A stretch of 64,000 bases of DNA from JAFTYO01 sp045644765 (lineage in GTDB: Bacteria > Pseudomonadota > Alphaproteobacteria > RF32 > CAG-239), in the NCBI GenBank assembly GCA_045644765.1, contig JAZRHM010000001.1, positions 62,001 to 126,000 of the forward strand, written 5' to 3'. Under the pieces are notes generated by a model, which did no database searches, was not told where the DNA came from, and saw nothing but the letters and a program-made list of their open reading frames with translations. The position numbers and the translations under genes were made by a program. The first letter of the stretch is position 1. Every line of letters begins with the position of its first letter. Of this stretch, positions 7,448 through 14,582 are shown in pieces.

Positions 7448-8725
7448 TTATAAATCTAAGCTTCTTTTTCTTATTTTTTCAGAAACTCGTTCCATAAAAT
7501 TATCTAAAGAAACATTGTTTATCTGCTGTCCATCTCTTAATCGAACGGAGATATTGTTATTTTCCACTTCTTTATCGCCTACAACAACAATATATGGAAT
7601 TTTTTTCTTAACAGCATCTCTAATTTGATAAGAAATCGTATTACCGGAAATATCAGCTTCTGCACGTATATCATTTTCTGACAATTGCTGTTGAATCTGA
7701 AGAGCTACACTTTGGTGCCTGTCAGATATTGGCAAAATTTTAACCTGAACAGGTGATAACCAAACCGGTAATTTACCTTCGCATTGTTCCAGATAAACAC
7801 CTATAAAGCGTTCGATAGAACCTAAAATTGCGCGATGTAACATAATCGGCACATGCTTTTGTCCGTCTTCGCCGATGTAGAACATTCCCCACTTTTCCGG
7901 TAAATTTAAATCAAGTTGTATCGTCATACATTGCCATTCTTTACCGTTTTTATCGATTGCTTTAACATCTATGGCCGGTCCGTAAAACTTTGCTCCTCCG
8001 ACATCTATATCATATGGAATGTTTTTATCTTTTAACACTTGTTCGACCGATTGTTCTGCCATCTGCCAAATCGGTTCATTATCAATATATTTATCTTTTT
8101 TATCTTTCAAATCTCTGATAGAAAAATAAACTTTGAATTTATCATAACCAAAAACTTTATTGACGGCAAAACCGAAATCAAACACTTTTGAAAGCTCTTC
8201 CATGAATTGATCTTGGCGACAGATGATATGAGCATCATCTTGCGTAATTGAGCGAACACGTAACAAACCTTGCAAACCGCCCGATGCTTCATAACGATAA
8301 ACATTTCCTAATTCGCAATATTTAATCGGAAGCTCTTTATACGAATGTATGGAAGAATTATAAATTGCCACATGAAAAGGGCAACTCATCGGTTTAACAT
8401 AATAAGCGCCCTGCTCTTCTTTGTCTTTTAACGACATATCCATTGGCGGATACATACAATCGGCAAAATGTTCCAAATGGCCGGATTTTTCCCATAACTG
8501 TTTTAATCCGACAACCGGAGAATATACATATTTGTATCCTGCTTTTTGATGTTCTTTTTTCCAAAAAGCTTCAATTTCGTTTCGTATAATTGCACCGTTA
8601 GGATGCCATAAAGCCAGTCCGGAACCTATATAATCGTTGAAAGAAAATAAATCTAACTCTTTACCGATACGACGATGGTCGCATTCGGATACACTTTGTT
8701 TTTCATCTATATTAATGTTATTCAT
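7448..8725 (-). CDS. thrS: Threonyl-tRNA synthetase, short form without TGS and editing domains
   Basis: A 425-residue class II synthetase that charges tRNA-Thr. It begins at the catalytic core (DHRRIGKELDLFSF), which in the usual 640-residue enzyme sits near residue 245. The TGS domain and the N2 domain that hydrolyses Ser-tRNA-Thr are therefore absent. Zinc ligands are all present: Cys115 (MSCPFH), His166 (QDDAH) and His297 (LHRAILGSIERF). The anticodon-binding domain (from about residue 325, LPVWLSPVQVKILP) is complete. ATG 8725 has a weak AAGG 7 bases upstream, and no upstream ORF could supply the missing domains. A Thr-rich leader peptide and attenuator lie just upstream. Confidence 0.92.
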   Translation of the reverse strand: MNNINIDEKQSVSECDHRRIGKELDLFSFNDYIGSGLALWHPNGAIIRNEIEAFWKKEHQKAGYKYVYSPVVGLKQLWEKSGHLEHFADCMYPPMDMSLKDKEEQGAYYVKPMSCPFHVAIYNSSIHSYKELPIKYCELGNVYRYEASGGLQGLLRVRSITQDDAHIICRQDQFMEELSKVFDFGFAVNKVFGYDKFKVYFSIRDLKDKKDKYIDNEPIWQMAEQSVEQVLKDKNIPYDIDVGGAKFYGPAIDVKAIDKNGKEWQCMTIQLDLNLPEKWGMFYIGEDGQKHVPIMLHRAILGSIERFIGVYLEQCEGKLPVWLSPVQVKILPISDRHQSVALQIQQQLSENDIRAEADISGNTISYQIRDAVKKKIPYIVVVGDKEVENNNISVRLRDGQQINNVSLDNFMERVSEKIRKRSLDL

Positions 8726-8789
8726 CTTTTTAACCTTTACTAAAATTGCTAAACTTTAAATTTCAAATTGCTTGTACGGATTTAAAATC

Positions 8790-8824
8790 CGGAAAAAAAT
8801 AAACATCACCGCACTTAAGCGGTG
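8790..8824 (-). terminator. Attenuator (intrinsic terminator) in the thrS leader
   Basis: Read on the minus strand: CACCGC, loop TTAAGT, GCGGTG, then ATGTTTATTTTTTT. The ascending arm is made of the last Thr codons and the Ala codon of the leader ORF, and the ORF's stop codon is in the loop. A ribosome held on the Thr codons would cover this arm and prevent termination. A second small stem (CGGATT/AATCCG, 8776-8791) follows. Confidence 0.75.
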
Positions 8825-8922
8825 GTGGTTGTGGTCAAGGTTAAAAACACACAAAAAGACGCAGAACTTTCATTCAAGTTCTGTTGAAAAGATTGTAAAA
8901 AAATGTCTCTTTCGTTTAACAT
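8815..8922 (-). CDS. Threonine-rich leader peptide of thrS (35 codons)
   Basis: On the minus strand an ATG at 8922 opens a 35-codon frame ending FLTLTTTTTA at the stop 8815-8817. Its last eight sense codons are ACC TTG ACC ACA ACC ACC ACC GCT, so six of eight are Thr. The frame ends inside the attenuator hairpin. With the promoter at 8930-8958, transcription should start at about 8922-8924, so the ATG would be at the very 5' end of the mRNA (leaderless). No Shine-Dalgarno is seen. Leaderless leader peptides are known for alphaproteobacterial trp attenuation. Translation is inferred, not shown. Confidence 0.7.
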   Translation of the reverse strand: MLNERDIFLQSFQQNLNESSASFCVFLTLTTTTTA

Positions 8923-8929
8923 GGGTTCA

Positions 8930-8958
8930 TACTTAACATAATTTTGAACTTTTGTCAA
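8930..8958 (-). promoter_or_regulatory. Promoter of the thrS leader
   Basis: Minus strand: TTGACA (8953-8958), 17-base spacer, TAAGTA (8930-8935). The consensus -35 and ideal spacing make this one of the best promoters in the window. The remaining spacer towards the aminotransferase gene (8959-9108) holds no ORF or RNA that I can name. Confidence 0.7.
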
Positions 8959-9108
8959 TTTATTTTTTTAATAAAAACACAATAGTCATCACTCTCTGAG
9001 GCATTTATATCAAACGAGTCAAAGGGGATACAAGATGTGACCTTATATATTTATTTGTTCCACCCACAAAGAAAGGTGATAATCGTTTTATGTCATATAG
9101 CTGAACTG

Positions 9109-9143
9109 CAAAAAACAATGCCGGAATTTATAACTCCAGCATT
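9109..9143 (-). terminator. Terminator of the lpxA-ldh-aminotransferase operon
   Basis: Minus strand: AATGCTGGA, 9-base loop, TCCGGCATT (one G-T pair), then GTTTTTT. It is 22 bases beyond the aminotransferase stop codon. Confidence 0.8.
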
Positions 9144-9164
9144 GATTGTATTAAATGTTATAGT

Positions 9165-10334
9165 CTAACAAAATTCTTTTAAGCGTTTTACGGCTTCTTT
9201 TATGTTTTCTTCCGAACAAGCATAGCTTAGTCTGATATAATCAGGTGCACCGAAAGATGCACACGGAATTACGGCCAAAAGCTTTTCTTCCAAAATCTTT
9301 TTAGCAAATTCATCTGATGTCATGCCTGTTTTTGAAATGTTACACATTACATAAAATGCACCTGCCGGTTCAACAAATGTCAAATTGTTTACATCTTTTA
9401 ACAATTCGCAAATCAGTTTTTTGCGTTTGGCAAAAGCTTCAACCATTGTATTAACTTGTTCGTCAGCTTTCCCTTGTAAAGCAACAACGCCCGCATATTG
9501 CACAAAAGATGTTGCATTACTTGTGGAATGGCTTTGCAAAGCACTTATACGTTTGGTAAGCCAAAGAGGAGCTGTTAAATAGCCCAAACGCCAGCCCGTC
9601 ATGGCATATGCTTTAGAAAAACCGTTGACCGTGATGGTAAGCTCTGCAATTTTATCATTAAGGCTTGCGATACTGATATGTTTATCTTCAGGATTATATA
9701 TCAGCTTTTCATAAATTTCGTCTGATAAAACCATAATGTTGTTTTTAACGGCAACATCTGCAATCATCTCCAAAGTGTCGCGAGAATATACAGCACCGGT
9801 CGGATTGTTTGGAGAATTACAAATAATCAGCTTTGTCTTAGATGTTACGGCTTTTTCCAAATCTTCTCTAACCGGTTCAAAATTGTTTTCGGCAGCAGTG
9901 TTTACCACGACAACTTTGGCTCCGCTTGCGCTTATCATCTCAGGATAAGAAAGCCAATATGGAGCAAACAAAACAACTTCATCATCTTTTCCGCACAAAG
10001 CCGCAATTGCTTGAAATAAAGCAAATTTAGCTCCGGTTGAAATTACAATGTTAGCAACATCTGTTTTTATGCCGTTACCGGCAAACTTTTTTACAATCTC
10101 CTTTTTAAGTTCAGGCAACCCTGATGCTGCCAAATAGCGAACTTTACCATCGTTGATTGCCTTGATACATTCGTCTTTTATGGCTTTAGGTGTGTCAAAA
10201 TCGGGTTCACCGGCTGTCATGGAACAAATATCGGCACCACTTGCTTTTAGTTCTTTAGCTTTAGCCGAAATAGCAAGTGTTGCAGAAGGTTGCATTGCTC
10301 CCAACGGACTAAAATTTTCTTGTAAATTTTGCAT
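9165..10334 (-). CDS. aspC: Class I/II pyridoxal-phosphate aminotransferase (aspartate aminotransferase type)
   Basis: A 389-residue PLP enzyme of the AspAT-I gamma group. It has the substrate entry SMTAGEPDFDTP near residue 40, NNPTGAVYS in the middle, the Asp of VLSDEIYEKL that contacts the PLP nitrogen, and the Schiff-base Lys in NGFSKAYAMTGWRLG. It interconverts aspartate or a related amino acid with its keto acid in the cytoplasm. The ATG directly follows the LDH stop codon, and its ribosome-binding GGGAG lies within the last LDH codons, so the two are translationally coupled. Exact substrate preference (aspartate, prephenate, alanine) is not decided by sequence. Confidence 0.88.
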   Translation of the reverse strand: MQNLQENFSPLGAMQPSATLAISAKAKELKASGADICSMTAGEPDFDTPKAIKDECIKAINDGKVRYLAASGLPELKKEIVKKFAGNGIKTDVANIVISTGAKFALFQAIAALCGKDDEVVLFAPYWLSYPEMISASGAKVVVVNTAAENNFEPVREDLEKAVTSKTKLIICNSPNNPTGAVYSRDTLEMIADVAVKNNIMVLSDEIYEKLIYNPEDKHISIASLNDKIAELTITVNGFSKAYAMTGWRLGYLTAPLWLTKRISALQSHSTSNATSFVQYAGVVALQGKADEQVNTMVEAFAKRKKLICELLKDVNNLTFVEPAGAFYVMCNISKTGMTSDEFAKKILEEKLLAVIPCASFGAPDYIRLSYACSEENIKEAVKRLKEFC

Positions 10335-11165
10335 TTAATTTACTCCCGTTGCATCAACTTTATATGGTCTGCTGGTTGCAGCTTCTGCTTTAGCATCAGG
10401 CAAAGCCACACTCAAAACAGAACCTTTATTTTTAAGCAAAGCTTCCGATATCACACAAACGCTTGTACCTATACCATAATTTGTGCGTCCCTTTCCGGAT
10501 ATGATGGTCATACCATATTTTTTAACAACTTCAGCAATTTCTTCTTTATCGGCAGGCGTAAACGGAATGTTTTTTGATGCGCAATAATCTTCAATGGATA
10601 AACCTGAAATTTTTACACTATCCCAATCTACAACTTGCGAATCTCCATGTTCTCCGATAACAAATCCCTTAATGTTGGCAACCGGTTCATTAAACCTGTC
10701 TGATAAAACACTGATAAGTCTTGATGTATCTAATGCACAACCGCTACCATAAATTCCTTTTACCGGAGCTGTTATCATTTTTGCCAGCTCATTGGTCAAA
10801 ACATCAACCGGATTAGAAACAACCAAAATAAAAGCTTTGGTATCTGTCTGATTTATCTGTTCTGCAATTGATTCCATAATTTTTATGTTTTTATTTAATA
10901 AATCAAGTCTGCTTTCGCCCACTTTACGTCCCAAACCTGCCGTGATAACAATCAAATCACTATCTTTACAATCGGCATAACTTCCGGCTTTGAGACGTGT
11001 TTTGCTTAGACCTTCAAAACCTTGATTTATATCTGCAACTTCGGCTGCAACCAACTCTGCATTGATATCAATAAGAGCAATTTCATCAGCCACTTCTTTT
11101 AACATTAATGCATATGCACTGGTCGAACCGACAAAACCGGCCCCGATAATCGAAATCTTACTCAT
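10335..11165 (-). CDS. L-lactate/malate dehydrogenase family protein, shortened C-terminus
   Basis: A 276-residue NAD-dependent 2-hydroxyacid dehydrogenase. It has the Rossmann motif GAGFVGSTSAYAL, an active-site loop Arg in GESRLDLLNKN (Arg86), VSNPVDVLT, the Arg of GSGCALDTSRL and catalytic His173 in GEHGDSQ. The short GESR loop suits lactate more than malate. Usual members are about 310 residues. Here the protein stops after SVALP plus a Lys/Ala-rich tail, so the final beta unit and long C-terminal helix are missing. Either the enzyme is naturally trimmed or the gene lost its end next to the aminotransferase ribosome-binding site. It is in an operon after lpxA, with a 15-base gap. Confidence 0.8.
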   Translation of the reverse strand: MSKISIIGAGFVGSTSAYALMLKEVADEIALIDINAELVAAEVADINQGFEGLSKTRLKAGSYADCKDSDLIVITAGLGRKVGESRLDLLNKNIKIMESIAEQINQTDTKAFILVVSNPVDVLTNELAKMITAPVKGIYGSGCALDTSRLISVLSDRFNEPVANIKGFVIGEHGDSQVVDWDSVKISGLSIEDYCASKNIPFTPADKEEIAEVVKKYGMTIISGKGRTNYGIGTSVCVISEALLKNKGSVLSVALPDAKAEAATSRPYKVDATGVN

Positions 11166-11180
11166 ACAAAGCTCTCCAAA

Positions 11181-11978
11181 CTAGTCTGATGTCATAACCT
11201 TACGACGACCTTTTAATGACTCATCAATAAATTCAACTTGCTCCATAACCATGGCGTTATCTTTGAATTTTTCATGGGATTGAGCCAAACGAGTTTCAAA
11301 ATTGTCTGTCTTACCTTTAAACAAGAACATAAATGCTCTGGTGATAGATTTAACAACACCTTCTTCAAAACCGCTTCTCTTTAAGCCGATAACATTTAAA
11401 CCACGCAGTTTACCTCTATCGCTTGCAACAATACCAAACGGAATAACATCACGGTCAACTGCTGTCATACCTCCGATCATAGCTTTGCGACCGATACGAC
11501 AAAACTGATGAACTGCGCTGTTTCCGCCAATGATAGCGCCATCGCCAACACGAACGTGTCCGCCAATTACGGCATTATTGGTCATAATAACGTTGTTACC
11601 AACGACACAGTCATGAGCAACGTGAGAGTTTACCATGAACATACAATCATCACCGACAACTGTTGTAAACTGTTCTTTAGGTGTGCCGGCATGCATTGTA
11701 ACATTTTCTCTTATGATGTTATTTTTACCGATAATAAGTTTTGCTTCCTCTTTAAATTCATTTCCATGATCTTGAGGTCCTGAACCCAAACAAGCTCCGG
11801 GGAAAACTATTGTTCCCTCACCGATTGTTGTATCTCCCATAACATTTACACGAGCCAACAATTTAACATTTTCGCCGATTTTTGCACGAGAGCTAACCCA
11901 ACAGAAAGGTCCGATCTCAGCAGATTGAGCAATTTGAGCGCCGTCTTCTACAACAGCAGATGGATGAATTTTAGCCAT
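11181..11978 (-). CDS. lpxA: Acyl-ACP--UDP-N-acetylglucosamine O-acyltransferase (lipid A, first step)
   Basis: A 265-residue left-handed parallel beta-helix built from hexapeptide repeats (I-G-x-x-x-x type, e.g. AEIGPF, TTIGEGT, LIIGKN). NSHVAHDC carries the catalytic His122, followed by the typical AVHQFCRIG, GLNVIGLKRSGF and a helical C-terminus. It transfers a 3-hydroxyacyl chain to UDP-GlcNAc to begin lipid A synthesis. The usual neighbours fabZ, lpxD and lpxB are absent; the operon continues instead with LDH and aminotransferase. An AAGGAT ribosome-binding site precedes the ATG at 11978. Confidence 0.95.
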   Translation of the reverse strand: MAKIHPSAVVEDGAQIAQSAEIGPFCWVSSRAKIGENVKLLARVNVMGDTTIGEGTIVFPGACLGSGPQDHGNEFKEEAKLIIGKNNIIRENVTMHAGTPKEQFTTVVGDDCMFMVNSHVAHDCVVGNNVIMTNNAVIGGHVRVGDGAIIGGNSAVHQFCRIGRKAMIGGMTAVDRDVIPFGIVASDRGKLRGLNVIGLKRSGFEEGVVKSITRAFMFLFKGKTDNFETRLAQSHEKFKDNAMVMEQVEFIDESLKGRRKVMTSD

Positions 11979-12133
11979 ATTTTTATCCTTTTAATAAAAA
12001 ATTATTCCAAATAGTAAAGTTATCTTACTTAATGCTTTTTTTAATGTCCAAACACGATAAATTACGAATTATTACATTGTAAACATATTTATACCAACTA
12101 TTTGTAAATAAACACAAAAGCAGCTAAAAAGAC

Positions 12134-12162
12134 AAAAAAAAACCGGAGAATAAACTCCGGTT
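12134..12162 (-). terminator. Terminator of tRNA-Leu(CAA)
   Basis: Minus strand: CCGGAG, loop TTTATT, CTCCGG, then eight T. It begins 7 bases after the encoded CCA of the tRNA. Confidence 0.9.
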
Positions 12163-12168
12163 AAACTT

Positions 12169-12254
12169 TGGTAGGGGTGATGAGACTTGAACTCATACTC
12201 GCTGAGCGAACAAGATTTTGAGTCTAGCGCGTCTACCAATTCCGCCACACCCCC
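12169..12254 (-). tRNA. tRNA-Leu (anticodon CAA)
   Basis: 86 nt with a long variable arm, typical class II tRNA. It shows acceptor GGGGGTG (with a G-U first pair), TGGCGGAATTGGTAGACG D region, anticodon loop CTCAAAA giving CAA, variable stem GCTCAGCGAG, T loop TTCAAGT and an encoded CCA. The anticodon stem has one T-T mismatch at 28-42. The rest of the 11979-12391 gap is AT-rich spacer plus its terminator. Confidence 0.92.
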
Positions 12255-12391
12255 ATCTGGTTGTTAAGGGATACATATACCATTTATTTTATACAGTCAA
12301 CACTTTTTTACGTTTTTTTATATTTTTTGTGTTTCTTTTTTGTAAGAAATGATGTATAATTGCGCCAGTTTGTTAAAATCGGGAGCCGATA

Positions 12392-13918
12392 TTGAGTAAT
12401 TTAGAACAAAAAGCTGCTGTTTTATATAATGAAAAAAAATATCCTGAAGCTTTGGATATTTATCTGTCGTTGCACCAAAAAAATCCTAAAACCGAAAAAT
12501 ATTCCATTTTTTGCGGAAGTTGTTTTGATGCTTTGGGAGAATCGGAAAAAGCAATATCATATTATAAAAAAGCAACAAAACTAAATCCGATATCTGAAAC
12601 ATCTCTTATTGCCCTTTCTAATATATATTATAACAACTCAGATTATGAAAATGCTGAAAAGTTTGCTAAACGCTTATTAAGAAAAAATCCTAACAATACA
12701 TCAGCTTTGCTTTGCTTAGGAAATATTGCTTATTGTCAGTTTTATTTTGAAACAGCATTGCATTATTATGAGTTGGTTTACAAAAACAATCATGCAAGTT
12801 ATATTGCTGTAATAAACATGGCAAATACATATTTTGATTTGGGGCGTTATGTTAAAGCCGTAGATTTTGCAAAAAAAGCCTTAAAACTTTATCCTTCAAG
12901 TGTTGATGCTTATATAATTCTCGGAAATTCGTTTATAGAACTTGAAAAACACGAAAAAGCCGAAAAGAACTTGTTAAGAGCTCTTGAGTTTAAAGATGAC
13001 AACCCTTGGATTTACAATGCATTAAGTCGCTTATACCAGAAAACAGAAAAGTGGGCTTCTGCTCTTGAAACAGGGTGGAGTGCTGTAACATGTAACCAAG
13101 AAACCCATCAAGACCAGCATATAAACTTCGGTTATTTACTGTATGAATGTGTTGATGAAAAAGGAAAAGATCTTGCTGAAGAATATGCTAAGAAATGGCT
13201 CGATAAATTTCCTAATGAAAAAATTGTTTATCATATGGCAATGGCTATCTTAAATGATAGAACAATAAAAACTGCCGATGCTGATTATATTAAAAAAATA
13301 TTCGATGCTTTTGCCGGCGACTTCGACTCGACATTATCCGGACTTGAATATCAAGTACCTGAGCACATCGCTAAATGCGTAAAAGAAAACTTTCATAAAC
13401 CATTCTATAAACATATAAAATATCTCGATTTAGGATGCGGAACCGGTTTATGTGGTAAAGCCGTAAAATCCGTTATCGGTTGGAGCCATGCGACAGGTAT
13501 TGATTTATCTGAAAAAATGCTTTTAGAAGCAAAACATAAATACATATATGATAGACTTGTAATGGATGAAATTGTAAATTTCTTACAAAATGAAGATATA
13601 AAATATCATCTGATAACTGCCGGAGATGTTTTTACATATTTTGGCGATTTACAAAAGCTTATAAAATCCATATCTAAATCTTTAATCGATAACGGACAGG
13701 TTATATTTACAATATCAGATAATAATATAAATTCTGATGATTATTACCTTACTCCATCCGGACGTTTTATTCATAACAGCGATTATGTATTAAAGCTTTT
13801 GAAAAAGTTTGGATTAAATAAAATAAGCATCGAACGTAAAGCTTTAAGAAATGAAGGTGATAAGGTCATCTACGGATACGTTATTGCTGCAGAAAAACTT
13901 ATCACTATTGAGAACTAA
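12392..13918 (+). CDS. TPR-repeat protein with C-terminal SAM-dependent methyltransferase domain
   Basis: Starts at TTG 12392 with GGGAG 6 bases upstream; there is no closer ATG in frame. Residues 1-240 hold about six tetratricopeptide repeats (e.g. AAVLYNEKKYPEALDIYL, YNNSDYENAEKFAKRLL). Residues 345-500 form a class I methyltransferase: motif I YLDLGCGTGLCGKAV, then ATGIDLSEKMLLEA and ITAGDVFTYFG. TPR-methyltransferase fusions of this type are frequent in Alphaproteobacteria, but the substrate is unknown. A single-gene unit closed by a strong terminator shared with the convergent DUF192 gene. Confidence 0.85.
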   Translation: MSNLEQKAAVLYNEKKYPEALDIYLSLHQKNPKTEKYSIFCGSCFDALGESEKAISYYKKATKLNPISETSLIALSNIYYNNSDYENAEKFAKRLLRKNPNNTSALLCLGNIAYCQFYFETALHYYELVYKNNHASYIAVINMANTYFDLGRYVKAVDFAKKALKLYPSSVDAYIILGNSFIELEKHEKAEKNLLRALEFKDDNPWIYNALSRLYQKTEKWASALETGWSAVTCNQETHQDQHINFGYLLYECVDEKGKDLAEEYAKKWLDKFPNEKIVYHMAMAILNDRTIKTADADYIKKIFDAFAGDFDSTLSGLEYQVPEHIAKCVKENFHKPFYKHIKYLDLGCGTGLCGKAVKSVIGWSHATGIDLSEKMLLEAKHKYIYDRLVMDEIVNFLQNEDIKYHLITAGDVFTYFGDLQKLIKSISKSLIDNGQVIFTISDNNINSDDYYLTPSGRFIHNSDYVLKLLKKFGLNKISIERKALRNEGDKVIYGYVIAAEKLITIEN

Positions 13919-13946
13919 AAAAATCTCCGTCTCCGGAGATTTTTTA
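13919..13946. terminator. Bidirectional terminator between TPR-methyltransferase and DUF192 genes
   Basis: ATCTCCG, loop TCTC, CGGAGAT with an A run on the left and six T on the right, immediately after the TPR-methyltransferase stop codon. Confidence 0.85.
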
Positions 13947-13959
13947 TTTCTTAACATAC

Positions 13960-14412
13960 CTATTGTTTTTGGATTATTTCGTGTTTAACTTCATCACCAA
14001 CTTTAATACCATACTTTTTAACATCACCGGCATTTATTTCGACGACTGCTGATAATGGTTCAGTTATTTGAGGTTTAATTAAATTAGTCGATAAAGGTTC
14101 AGCATTTTCATGAATCCAAACAATTTTACCACTTTGGTTGACAAACAACATATCTAAAGCAACATATGTATCTTTCATCCACATAGCAATACCTTTAGCT
14201 CCATTAAGATTAAAAATCATCCCAGAATCGGTTTTTAACTCTTTACGATCCATCAAACCTTGAGACATTTCTTCCTTTGTAACCGCACTTTCAACCTTAT
14301 AAACGACAGGACCATTATCCGTTGCAACAATCAACTCGGATAATTTATCATCTTTTTGCCCACAACTTGTCATCATAAGTGTAATAATGAATATTTTTAA
14401 AAGCTTCAACAT
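13960..14412 (-). CDS. DUF192 family lipoprotein
   Basis: A 150-residue protein with a lipoprotein signal (MLKLLKIFIITLMMTSC, lipobox TSC with Cys17). A DUF192 domain follows: MSQGLMDRKELKTDSGMIF, then IAMWMKDTYVALDMLFV and a C-terminal VVEINAGDVKKYGIKVGD. These small proteins are exported in many Gram-negative bacteria; their function is not known. GGGGGG lies before the ATG at 14412. Divergent from recJ. Confidence 0.88.
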   Translation of the reverse strand: MLKLLKIFIITLMMTSCGQKDDKLSELIVATDNGPVVYKVESAVTKEEMSQGLMDRKELKTDSGMIFNLNGAKGIAMWMKDTYVALDMLFVNQSGKIVWIHENAEPLSTNLIKPQITEPLSAVVEINAGDVKKYGIKVGDEVKHEIIQKQ

Positions 14413-14582
14413 ATCAACACCCCCCTTAGTTAGTTACGATTTCTACTTTAATATTTTTTTATAAATTTTGCAATATAAATATTGAGTTGATGAATAAAGT
14501 TTTATGCTTGTAACTACTTTTTAAAAGTTGTATTTTACTTGTTATATATGTAATAACCATAAACAGAATAATAGTATAATAA

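Noticed and set aside
8861..8893. Alternative short leader frame on the minus strand, MKVLRLFVCF, just before the Thr codons
   Set aside because: It ends before the Thr run and has no Thr; the 35-codon frame that ends inside the attenuator explains the structure better.
8959..9108. Possible structured RNA (6S-like) between thrS and the aminotransferase gene
   Set aside because: No long hairpin with a central bubble, and no conserved 6S, SRP or tmRNA motif could be drawn.
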